NCBI GenBank assembly: GCA_035041965.1
Contig: JAPYMA010001482.1
Span: forward strand, 62,560-126,559
Length of the DNA: 64,000 nucleotides
From: Anisakis pegreffii
Lineage: Eukaryota > Nematoda > Chromadorea > Rhabditida > Anisakidae
Reading direction: 5' to 3'
Shown here: one piece after another, positions 53,364 to 64,000 of the stretch
Numbering within the stretch: position 1 is the stretch's first letter
Layout: each line of letters opens with the position of its first letter
The notes under the pieces: model-generated
Databases searched by the model: none
Seen by the model: the letters and a program-made list of their open reading frames with translations, nothing else
Told to the model about the DNA's origin: nothing
Position numbers and translations under genes: made by a program

Positions 53364-56300
53364 TCAATTCTTTTGAATCTCAAACAATTTCACATCTGTA
53401 TCATACCAAATTGGTGGATCTACATTCCTGAAACCATCAACAAATGATGTTACGTATATTTCACCGAAAGCAAACCACACAGACCTGATAGCTAATGACC
53501 GACGATAAACTATATTCGCTTGCAACTGAAGTTCTTTTTTAAAATGACAGTAAGGATGATACTTAACGTAGTATACAAGTGATATGACAAATTAACCGCA
53601 AATGGTGTTCCACCAAAATAAAACAAGGACCGTTCACTGATGCCAAACGATTGAAATGTGAAATGCATCAAAAAAAGAGGCATATCGATTAAATAATGAA
53701 ATAACCGCGAGCGTTTCAGAACTGCACTGGATTACAGGATAATAATAAAACTGGTTGTTACAAACGACAAACCTTAAATAAATGATGCCCCAAAGATAAG
53801 TACGGAACCAGTGGTTTGTACCCGCGTTCGCTTGATACTTTCGAATGAGAATCGGATGAGGAACTGGCAAAAGTCCAACCAAAGTTCCATGTTGAAGGAA
53901 TTTTAGAATTTCGCTTTCATCCGTCAATCCTCTGAAGTGAAATAAGAACGTTTGAGACGGGCATACAAAAACAAATTTCGGAAAGTAACACTGAAGACTG
54001 CTGACAGTCACATAACCGATGAAATTAACTTGGAAATTCAACAGTTATTTTTTTAAACCCAAATTTCCTCAATACACAAATAAGGAAGTGCAAAAACAAT
54101 ATAGTAATTAGGAACTTGTGATGCGTAAAAAAAATAATAAAAATGATAAAACAATTTACTTGTCGATGCAAATCTTTTCGACTTGCGGTACCAACACTTG
54201 TAACAGTCTCATAATTGTCTGCAGTGGTAACTTGCTCTTCCATGATTCCACCCATTCGGGAGTGGCCACCCAACTTTCCTCGCTCGTTTCTGCACTATCT
54301 CTCGTCCAATCACCGGCTCCTTTCTCAGTCATTGATGACATATGAGGAGTGGCAGCAAGAGTTGGCTTAACACTGCTTGTTTTCGTAGCATCTGAGAGAT
54401 ATAAATTATCGATCAATGATGTTTTAGCAATTGCCTAATAATCAGTACAGTTCACAATATACTCAGACTGAGTATAATAGAGTGGTCAAAAGTACTCGCG
54501 CAACTATTGCTGACGAAGAGAAAATCAAAAACTGAACATCGAAGTCTGATCTTTACGTGTCACACTTGATCAGTGCTCACAGCTAACATTCGATGGCAAT
54601 TTACCACAAAAGATTCAATAATTCTTATGCTCTATACAACGGGAACGATTGAAATTGGGGAACGGAGCTGCATGCAGAGACATGACATTTCGGGATCGAT
54701 CAATACAAATGACACCACCTTCAACTGGTTGATTTGACAAAGTGGGTGTCAACGGTTTACTTTCAGCTATTTCATCCGTTTTAGCGCGTCCTTTGCGGTT
54801 TTGTAAACTTTTTGATATGGATGCGGAATCCGAGGCCAGATTTGCCAACTGGTAGAACACTTGCCGCTTTCTTATTATGGTGTAGATGAGATTGGAATTG
54901 CCTGAAAAAGCAAAGTAAAATATTTATTCGAAACGAATATTCGAACACAACGTGAAAAACTGTCCTTCGAACTAAACTGAAAGATGATTTATAATGAATG
55001 CTGAGCATAAGTAGACAATTCCGCAAAGTTTTTAGCCGTCGAATGCTTAACCATTCCAAAAAAAGAATGCTATAAAAAACGCAAGTACAAACGATAATCA
55101 AACGTCAATTTCGTGATGGACAAATACGTTCTCAGAATTCAGTGATCAAGCGAATTGAATAAATATACCGTCAAACTGATATTGAATGATGTTATTGAAG
55201 ATTTCAAGAAGGAAGAAAACAAGATGATGATTGACTGGTGAGGAGAACAGGAACCATGGAGTTGAGAAGGCTTCAACTAGATGGATAAGCTTGTTGGCAG
55301 CAACCATTGAGATTGATTTCAGATATGGTGATACTGTAATTTATCGTATGTTCGATACAGTATGTGAATATGCTTGTTGATGATAATGAGGTATGTGTAA
55401 CACAACGATGAAGTAAATGAACGGCTGTGAGTAACATAATATATGTGATTAGTGTAGCGTAATGAAGGGTTTAAAAATTTCACGATAAATGGATACGATT
55501 TCATCGAACTTTCAATCAATGAATCGAACAAAATTCCTTTTTGGTAAGGAAACATACCGTTAACAATAATGGTGAGTAGACAATCGAACAGGGACTGTAA
55601 ACGATGATTGCCTGTTGTGATTAGCTTGTGGAAAACCTGTCATAAAATTCAATACCGATGATGATTAACATTCAGTAAATATAAATAGATTATATAACCG
55701 TATGCTAACTATTTTTAAAACTGTTCTTAGAAATCTTATTTTCATTTAACAAACGATCTTGCAACAATGGATCAATAAAATTAACAAATGTAAAGAAAAA
55801 AGAGTCGAATTAAAACGTTACAATAATGAGAAGATCAGCGTGTGTGCCTGTGAACGGTTGTATATCAATCGCTGCACGAGGTGTATACGGTTTGTTAAGA
55901 CGTACACCAAAATTACGCTCGCCACTCAATAAAAGCACAATAAACACACCCATATGTATAAGACCAACTCTTGCTGAAAGCATAACTTACGACATCTGTT
56001 ACTAAAACACAAATCCAAATTATGGTGATATCTACATTTAATTACACAAAACATTCACTTAACGCGAAATGTTACAACTGAAAACAACGATACGAACTGC
56101 ATGGTCACAGAGAAGCACCCGATAAAAGGTGACAATCGTTTACCTGGATCATTTCGAGAGTCGTTGATATGATATAATATTGGCACTAATATTTCCAAAA
56201 CATCACTGGTCTTCAACACATAGAACATGAATTTCTGCAAATCAATTTTTTCGGTTATTTTATATCAATAAAAAGAAAGGATTTCGGCAGTAAAGAGGTT

Positions 56301-59300
56301 TCACTGATTGACGGCTCATTTACGATCACGGTCTCGTGATATTCACTGCAAACAATTATTGACAAAACTAGTCAATATTGTTTAGTGCGTTCAAGGTGGA
56401 TGGAGGGCAACCTAGTCACTTAATAAAGATATATCAAAGCACAGAGAAAGGAGATAAATACATCTAAAACGGCATTTGAACATAAATAAAGAGAAATAAA
56501 TCGAACAACACCTGATTGTATTCACAACATTTCCACAAAAGAACCAGTAACTCTTGATGAAATGCAACTTTTTTGGTGGAATTGGGCAAATACGTCGACT
56601 GCAGAGGATTGGCTAGCAAACGCGTCATGCCTTTCAGCATGAAATCGAAATCTTCTTCACGATGGATCCGGGACAAATAATTTATGAAGAAATTATCAGC
56701 ATATTCATTCTTCTGGAACATACAATATGAACTATACTATGCAGCCACAAACTATAGAAAGAGGGTTGTTCAAATTTCTAAAAAAAAACTCATTCTCACA
56801 GAAGAAACAAACGAAAATTTGAGAAAGAACCAAGTGAAAGGAACAAAAAGATTCTTTTCGAATATAACGACATCTGATGAATGATTCAGAATAAAATTTG
56901 GAAAAGAAAAGATTTAAAATGGATAAGAACAAACTCTAAAGAAACTGAGGAGGATATGTGAAAATGAAATTTGAACAAAAGTATCAACTGAAAAAGCAAA
57001 TAACTAACTTCTGCATCGCTACGTCCACAATCACTGTCAAGACAAACGATAAGCACCTGTAAGGCGGTTTGAACGAGTGGTTCTTTAGAATCTGAGAAGA
57101 GAAGATAGTTATAGGGTAGACCGTAACCGACTGGATCGTATGCACAAACAACGTTCAGTAACGACGTAAATAACGGTAACACGTGCCGATTCTCAGCAGA
57201 CGTGAAACGCGCTATCCAGCGCATTCGATCTTCATCTGAAACATCAACTTACTTGAATAGTAAACATAAATTCATATCGATCTGATAAGAAACGAAAATT
57301 AGAGATAAATATTGGGCACAAGAGAAATTTGGACAATTATTATTGCGATCCGTTTGATGAGCGACATATATATCGCTCAAATAAATTTGCTTCCCGAATA
57401 TGAACACATAAAACCATTTCGCTAGAGCTAGAGATGAGACGCTATGCTATCTTCACCCATATTCTGTGAATTATTTGTAGTCATTTCAGACACAACACTA
57501 ATATGACAGGTAGTAGTACAGATACAGTAGGGCAAGTATTGTTTAGAACGCTTCAAAAAACTGTTTGTAAGAAATAAAGTTGAATGACAGTTGAATTTAA
57601 ACTGCGAATCCTACTGAATGAGAAACGAAGCATTTGCAATGCTAAGTTGATGGTGATAAATTATTTTCAAGAACCTTTTCAGGTATTGCACAATGCATAC
57701 CTGTAACGGGTGCGTACATTACTTCAGAAAAGCATGTCAATAAAAGTTTGAGTATTTCAGCTCGACGATTATCATGATCGGCATTTTGGGTTGGCTTAGT
57801 CGCAAAACCGACACCTGCTTCCCAAATGTATTCACAGCTATCCAATGACGAGAGATCTTCAGAACACTCCTGATGAGCAAATATCCAAATTGAATTAAAA
57901 CAACGCAGCAAAAAAGAGTGGCATTTGAAATGAGGTATTAAAAAATCCACGCTACTGTGAACTATCGCTAGAATTTCTCAAGATGGAATAATATCAGGAT
58001 GTTCAACCGAATCATTTTTGGATGAACCAGCTGAAAGTGAATGCAAATTGTCATTAAATATGAATTTTGCAGTTGCGATAAACAACTCCTGAACACTCAC
58101 ACCAACTAGTTATTTTATTCTGATCATTCTTCGCATCAATATCACCATATTCGGTGAACGGATTTTTTTTCGTACAACCAACGCACAATACACGAATATT
58201 CCGTTCAATACGTTATGAACAGAAGTGCTGACTTACTGATCGATTGGTAATTGAAGCCACTGTAAATTCGGGGCAGAACAGTAAATCTGTTAATGTAGAC
58301 ATGAGAGTGTAGGCCAGAGGTTGACTTGCAGGCTGGCCACCTTCTTCAGACTGAGGCGGTACCGACCAGAAGAAACCTCGCCAGTCAGAATCTTCGAACA
58401 AATACGGCATCACACGCGTCAATAACCGTATACAATTCAACACCTACAGCAAAGAACTGAATCGCATCTTGAACTTTCACTCAACCAAGAAAACAATATT
58501 TTAGTTCATAACCACTCGAGTTAATGCTATTTAAATTTGCCGATCACTTTCTGCTACATCCGAAACACAAAAAAAGCAGAAAATAGTCATTTGAGAGGAA
58601 TCAACAGCATAAAAAATTCAATTGACGTTTAATTCAATTAACTGAATAATTCGAAAACAATTGAACCCTACTTTAACAGCATTAAGAGCGGATGGGGAAT
58701 CTCGAGCAGCTGTCAAACGATTCACAGTTTTGTAGCAGAGAGAGGCGAGATTGTTCGGAGTGTTGTCTCGCAGTGAACGAACCTTCAAATACATTCATAC
58801 AATGATTACTAAACAGAGGCAAATGTAAACTACACGCACACTTCAATACATGATTAGATACAAGTCAAATCATAGCCTGGTTCAGGCTCGATAACATCAC
58901 TGATATTAGTACATCATTCGGTTCCGAGCGAAACTTCCTCCGCAAACTTTTTCGGTAACAACATATTCACACTTATTAAGTGAACACGAAATTACGCTCT
59001 CACTCCACCAAACTATGTTTACGCTGTGCCCTTAGAATTCACATTTTTTTACCTATTTAGTTATCGATACTCACTACGGAGGAAAGCCTCTTCACTAGTA
59101 TCACAAGTACGGTTGTCTATCACTTTCTATGTCCAATTTTGGATGGTCAGTCTACAAATCGGATTCCTTCGAGTCATTCTCGGCCTTCACCTATTCCTCT
59201 TCCAAACCCTTGGTTGCTATTCCCTTACTCTTTCTGTTTCACCCTCAGCACTATCTTCCTGCCCAATAAGACTTTTTCCCTTTATACTATTAACGAAATT

Positions 59301-59926
59301 CTGAAGTTCCACGGCACCCCTCATTTAATCATTAGTTTTACAATCCCGTATATTAACTTTATCACCCATCTTCCCAACCTTCTATCTACGAGACTCTAAC
59401 CATATTCCCATAGCATACCGTTCTTCGTCATTCATTATTATCGGAAGATTGCATAATATTTTTTTTTCACGTTAGCAATGAATTATAAAATGATAATATT
59501 TTTATCATGATATTTTAAACATTGTATCATGATTGCATAATATTTTTTCATTAGCATTGTTATTGTACCATAAAATTAACAGTCAAACAAAATTCTTGGG
59601 CAAACAATTGAATAAAATAAAGGAGAAAGAACGAAACGAACGACTCCAAAAAATCGTACTTACATGTTCATCGCATGTTACCATTAAAACTTAATGAATA
59701 CTTACTGAAAAGCTGGTAATTTTACACAAAGAAGCACTAATCCATTTAAAGAAAAGAAAACGAAACTCACATCTTCAGCTGGAACAAGCGCAAACACATC
59801 AGCCGCACTATTAATGTTCGATGCCCAAAGCTCTTCCCAAAACGCGTCCTCTTCTCCTTCTGTTTTTTTGCTTGTCAATTCGATGACCGCTTTACGAAAA
59901 TTCACTTTGCTACCCGAATTGCCCAT
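53364..59926 (-). CDS. hid-1: HID-1 (high-temperature-induced dauer formation protein)
   Basis: Fourteen exons: 59771-59926, 58672-58782, 58237-58443, 57701-57869, 57009-57235, 56512-56712, 56144-56234, 55822-55973, 55558-55636, 55169-55333, 54641-54901, 54160-54391, 53773-53931, 53364-53427; about 757 residues (human HID1 is 788). Seen: an N-terminal MGNSGSK that fits N-myristoylation, DAFWEELWA, FALVPAED, FEDSDWRGFFWS, SLDSCEYIWEAGVGFA, CAYDPVGYGLPYNYLLFSD, YLSRIHREEDF, YLPNSTKK, SGERNFGVRLNKPY, LPLQTIMRLLQVLVPQVEK, and FLQHGTLVGLLPVPHP near the end. Known: HID-1 sits on the Golgi/TGN and supports dense-core vesicle formation and neuropeptide sorting. Exon 11 has two donors in the same phase: ending at 54641 (used here) or 54761, which would shorten the Ser-rich linker by 40 residues (717 total). 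A TTAAG 14 bases before the ATG may be a leader acceptor. Confidence 0.95.
59010..59600. other. Odd-composition stretch inside hid-1 intron 1
   Basis: Intron 1 of hid-1 (58783-59770) contains a pyrimidine-rich + strand segment at 59010-59410 with open but hydrophobic frames, unlike the A/T-balanced sequence around it. It is followed by a near-repeat of GATTGCATAATATTTTTT at about 59447 and 59530. It could be a remnant insertion; no transposon protein or terminal repeats were identified. Confidence 0.3.
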
Positions 59927-61177
59927 TATTGAGGATACCTTAATGAAGAGCGTTTTTAATCAACAACAACGACAATGATGTGTACCAATCGAACCAATAT
60001 TCACGTTTTCAATCGTCAAACAATTTCATCTTTAGCAAACAGTTAACTGACAGATCGCCGATTGATTTCAGAAATTGTTCAAACATTTGGAAAAGTTAAG
60101 ATAAACAATGAGAAGCATACATGAGTAAACATATGCTGGAATATCCCAGTCACGTAATGCAGTGGCTAGTTCACAAATCCGTTCAGAACAATGAAGAACA
60201 TTCATTATAGATGCAAACCGCTCGCTATTTGCATGAATGTTTAGTAACATCTAACTGGTACACAGTCTTTCCTTAACAAAAAGAAGTTCTCCCTCCCCAA
60301 ACGCAACTAGAATGATAATTAAACTGAAAATCGCCATCTCTACGTCACACATTCTCAAATACACTGTGCAAGTGCCATCAAAAGGATAAAATTTATCGAG
60401 GCAATCTGAGACGACTGCGAGAAAAAACAGTTTCTGAGGCGAAAATACATGCGCTTCTTGGACGTCTTGCATTCGCTTAAGCCCACAACTTAACCCTCCT
60501 CCCCCTAAGCGTAGACCCGTGGCTAACCCCGATCTCATCCTCTCCTTGAGGAGAGCAGAAGGATGATCATCCCACCGCCATGAACAATTAAGTATCCTTG
60601 CGCTGACGGGAATATCTACAACTAAACTATATTATTGACCTTTCGCAAAATGATTGCTTCGTCTATTCGCCAAACGTGAAATATTTCTAGTTGTAATAAT
60701 ACACATACATACAACAATTTATTTGGATTTGGTATCTCTCTAGGTTTCCAACTTAGAAAGTGCTATTCCATTTCTCAGGCTTCCTTATCCCTTCACACAC
60801 ATCCGTTCTTGCTTTGGATATCTCTTCCGCACTCAAAACCTACTACTCTGTGTGAAGTCAAGTGACGGAATGGAACCGTTATGCTCTGAAATGTACCACT
60901 AGAGATACCCATATAATCAATCATGAGCTTCATCAATGAATTGCATAATTTTCTGACATTTCAGCATCTCCTCTGTTCGGACAGTTGGAAAAAATTATTG
61001 TCATCTTAATTGGAACGTGAACATGCGGTTGGTTTGATGATGGAACTGCCTATATTTCCGTGATATGAAGATCCTCAAGCAAACACTCACTATCATTGGG
61101 TACACACACACACGGGAACAACTCAAGACTTCGATCAAAACTATCGAGAACGTATAAGCTTTTCTTGTAGCACATTG
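59927..61177. other. Region 5' of hid-1
   Basis: Probably contains the hid-1 promoter. Two minus frames end to end (60251-60538 and 60068-60250) read like protein in places (SERICELATALRDWDIPAYV; QEAHVFSPQKLFFLAVVS), but they are separated by a stop and show no family match. A small perfect hairpin, CTCTCC TTGA GGAGAG, occurs at about 60541-60556 in a GC-richer patch. Confidence 0.35.
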
Positions 61178-61779
61178 ATGGCGCAACAAATCTTCTGGTT
61201 TAAGTGTTGTGGGGAAGCAGAAAAAAGTCCGGGACGGAGTTTTGCAATTGATGACCTCCGAAATGTGGTCAGCTCGAAGAAAAGTCGAGGGCGTCAAAGA
61301 AAAAACTCAGTTTCGTCCCAGTCCCCGATCTCAGAATACCCCTGAAAATGTAACGTTTGAACTGGATCTGTATGATTCTGAAAACAGAAAATTTGTTTTG
61401 GAAAAACATCGAAGTAAGCAATCTTTAGGATATAACACAAATAAACGCGAAGTCATAATGCGATTTTAACGATAATATTTCATTGAAGCACATTAAATGT
61501 ACAAGTGCAAAATTTTGCAACGGAAAATGCATAAATAAAATGTATAAGTGCAACGGCAAAAAAAAAGTGCAACATTTTGGACGAAACCTCCCTTTTTTTG
61601 CCCTGTACAGACCTCCTCCTAACCGCAACGTGCAACAGCACAAACTGTTGACCAAAGCTGGGAATACGGCTGGCCTGATCACATCAATCATGCGTGAAGA
61701 GAATCCTGCAGTTGCATCTTGGGACTCGTATTTTTCCGACGGAACAAATTTATGCAGCAGTTTACACGCTTTTCAATAA
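61085..61779. other. GC-richer patch with coding-like frames on both strands, unresolved
   Basis: On the + strand an ATG at 61178, seven bases after a TTTCTTGTAG acceptor, opens a 55-codon frame (MAQQIFWFKCCGEAEKSPGR...) ending at 61345. A second + frame then reads ENVTFELDLYDSENRKFVL up to a GTAAGC donor, and a later frame ends at 61779 (NPAVASWDSYFSDGTN...), where AATAAA overlaps the stop; these pieces do not join in phase. On the minus strand, 61297 down to about 61089 reads KPEDLLRHQCATRKAYTFS followed by IVLIEVL up to a GTGAGT donor, which resembles the APELLR...DVYSFGIVL segment of protein-kinase or guanylate-cyclase kinase-like domains. Only one strand can be right, or it may be a pseudogene. 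Confidence 0.3.
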
Positions 61780-62822
61780 ATATACGTTCCGCCCCTCGAA
61801 ATGATGAATGATTAACTTAACCAGAATTGTGGAGCATCGTGGCCAGCAACATTACAAACGTTTGATAGCGTGGCCAATCCAGGTAAACTGTATTTGTTAA
61901 TTAACCTTACAAAATCATTTTAATTCGTAATGCCTTATCGTTAGAGCAAACCGCGTTCACAACTAAAGCGTCCGCGATGTACTGTAAACACCGCCGAATT
62001 GTAAACATGTATATTTACAAGCATTCGTAAATTCAGATCACTTTTTTCTTTGTACTATATTAGAAGATAAAACTTATTTGTTTGTAAGGTTAAAATAGAG
62101 TCTTGTTAAAGATGTTTTATTGAGAGTGCATTTATGAATAAAATATAGAACTGGGAATGATTATTTGTGGTTCAACCTAGCGATAAGCAGATCCAGAGAC
62201 AAGTAACTTCGTCTTAAGTCGTTTTCTGACCTATGTCAGCATTCCTGGAACCAATTACGGACGTAAGGTGATATGTATATGCATATGGTTTTCTGATGGG
62301 AGAAAACGTGTTCTAAAGTTCACTCAAAAACATGATTTTAGCCACCAACGGATTCAGTAAAATTTCTAGTATCAGAACATTATACAGCATGTCCACCATT
62401 TCTAGGGTATAGCTGCATTTCCAGAAGTATACCATATATTCAGTTGTTAGTACTGTAGAATGCACTATTGTAGGAATAACCTGATATTCCTGCAGTAGTA
62501 TAACATTGCTCAACAAAGACATCAAAATATCGAATTAGCAGTGGTTCTCCCAATCATCTGTTTGCCATACGGCCAAAGGAGAAAGTCAATTGGTATATGG
62601 TAGGCAGTCATTTCCCTTTCCGGCAATCCATCTTCCGCTTCAGACACTCTATCACATCATGCAGACAAATCAAAACATTGATAAAATGATGCAGAATATA
62701 TCTGATGAAAATTCGTTAGTGGTATCGATGAAACCAATTTCTTGTGATCAGTCTTGAACATTGTAAGCATCATCAAATGTTCATGGAGGAAATGTCAAAG
62801 AAAATCAGTCAACAACGATTCG
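61780..62822. other. Noncoding region with an imperfect hairpin
   Basis: AT-rich, no supportable gene. At about 62466-62495 a stem of roughly 12 bases (ATTGTAGGAATA / TATTCCTGCAGT) closes a six-base loop, with weaker pairing extending outward. The open minus frame at 62313-62525 is hydrophobic and probably not real. Confidence 0.35.
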
Positions 62823-63006
62823 TCAATCTCCTCGAAACAGCTTGATATGCAACTTGTCAAAGTTGAGCTTATGGTTAGCTGGAATTGTGCTACTAAAATC
62901 TATTCCATTGAGAGTAAGGTTATTTGGTAGACGACATCTATATTTTTCTTGTAGCGCAAGACACTGTCGAACTGACTGGCAAAACATGCGTGCTTGATAA
63001 CCAAAT
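62823..63006 (-). CDS. Possible C-terminal exon of an unrecognised gene
   Basis: After an AAGCTTAG acceptor the minus strand stays open for 60 residues of well-mixed composition (FGYQARMFCQSVRQCLALQE, then KYRCRLPNNLTLNGIDFSST, then NHKLNFDKLHIKLFRGD) to a TGA. The phase requires two bases from an upstream exon, which would lie to the right (higher coordinates), perhaps beyond the window. No family is recognised. The even codon composition is the only support. Confidence 0.35.
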
Positions 63007-64000
63007 CTAAGCTTAATTACGCGCCTGAGGACGGTATTCGCTCAGTTCGTGGAGTTGAGCATTAGCTGATCATTCTGAAGATCAAATTTCAGGTGATAGG
63101 CTACATAATGGTATACCCACATAAGCAATGTATCTGAAGAGATGTAGATAAATCTGTGAAAGTATCTACTTATTTCACGTCGACTACGTCGATTTTTACT
63201 GTTTTGGCAGATCGGAATCTTTTCTATTTTAACATCTCCCCCCCGAAAAAGTTATATCAGCTGTAAACAATCAGATTACTTGAATATAGAATTCGCCATA
63301 TTCCCATAATACTCACATGCTGACATAAACACATGTTTCTTTTCAGATACGAGCCTGATGTGAACGTTTCAAAATGTTCCAGTTCGATGAAATATTATAG
63401 CGTGATTTCCAGCTTCCACTATTTTCTTTAGATACATGCATAAATACTTTATCCTAATGTATGATTTGCTCGTACATATAGTGAAATAAATCATAAATTC
63501 AGCTTCATGTTTCAATGCTTCACATTTACAAATTCTCTTTCGAACCCCCTTCGATGTGTGTCACAGCTCTACATTTCGTTCACTCCTTTCATCTTATCCA
63601 CCAAGTCGATGCAGATTACGTCCTTTTGAAATTCTCTTCAAATCTCATGGTCTCAATTCAGTGTATTCAGCACACTCGCTCACTCCATATCAAACGCTTT
63701 TTCTTCCACTTCGTCACGTATTCGTACTAGACAACAAAAAGCGCATCGTTCATCAGTGATAGACTCGTGGTGCCCTTCTACATTAGTGCTCATGTGCTTA
63801 CGATTGATTGCCCTTGAGTGACACAACTGACGTTTGTACTTTTTACTTCATGATATTCTGCTCATAATTCTATTATCATTTCATAGTGTTTTTGAAAATT
63901 ATGCTATGCACTGATCGAAGAAATCGTGATCTGCTGAATGAATCTGTTGTTTGCGGTAAATTAGTTTTCGTGGGATAGCTTCAATGCAAGTTTGAAAATA
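63007..64000. other. Right-hand end, no gene identified
   Basis: AT-rich with short open frames only. A minus-strand TCTTCAG acceptor near 63157 is followed by an open stretch (LMWVYHYVAYHLKFDLQND), but it does not join in phase to the exon at 62823-63006. Confidence 0.4.

Noticed and set aside
58030..58100. Possible extra hid-1 microexon after a TTTCAG
   Set aside because: Exons 3 and 4 already join in phase and match HID1 spacing; the extra piece runs into a stop.

Overview
This is an AT-rich piece of eukaryotic nuclear DNA, most likely from a nematode, probably a parasitic (clade III-like) one. The genes are broken into many short exons with GT...AG introns of about 65 to 960 bases. The proteins include the worm/insect form of contactin (with an N-terminal C-type lectin domain), HID-1, a PHYHD1-like dioxygenase and an arrestin-domain protein. 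The species cannot be fixed from sequence alone. I rebuilt eight spliced genes by hand. In each one every exon joins in frame, apart from one ambiguous donor in hid-1.

Layout, left to right. 2-803 (+): 3' end of the glutamate-cysteine ligase modifier subunit (GCLM). 2827-3875 (-): complete SEC11 signal peptidase catalytic subunit. 3.9-12.2 kb: largely gene-poor, with a possible small secreted peptide and a possible decayed coding region. 12175-15220 (+): complete seven-exon arrestin-domain protein. 16682-18936 (-): complete eight-exon PHYHD1-type dioxygenase. 19.4 kb: a 42-base minisatellite. 20291-29131 (-): 23-exon contactin with a C-type lectin domain, six Ig, four FN3 and a GPI-type tail; its signal-peptide exon was not found. 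31233-33049 (-): a four-exon multi-pass membrane protein I do not recognise. 33.1-44.0 kb: an 11 kb gene desert with AT microsatellites. 44063-48407 (-): a divergent Rab GTPase. 48.4-53.4 kb: gene-poor, with a duplicated 75-base segment. 53364-59926 (-): complete 14-exon hid-1. 60-64 kb: weak coding signals on both strands, unresolved.

Functionally the window mixes housekeeping and neuronal or secretory genes. GCLM acts in glutathione synthesis, SEC11 in ER signal-peptide removal, and HID-1 and the Rab in vesicle traffic; contactin acts in axon adhesion. Genes on the same strand are 1.3 kb or more apart, so I see no tight operon. The most unusual observations are the Rab (Met in place of the catalytic Gln, and a Cys-Cys pair buried nine residues from the C-terminus), the unrecognised membrane protein, and the frequent use of AAG/GAG 3' splice sites.
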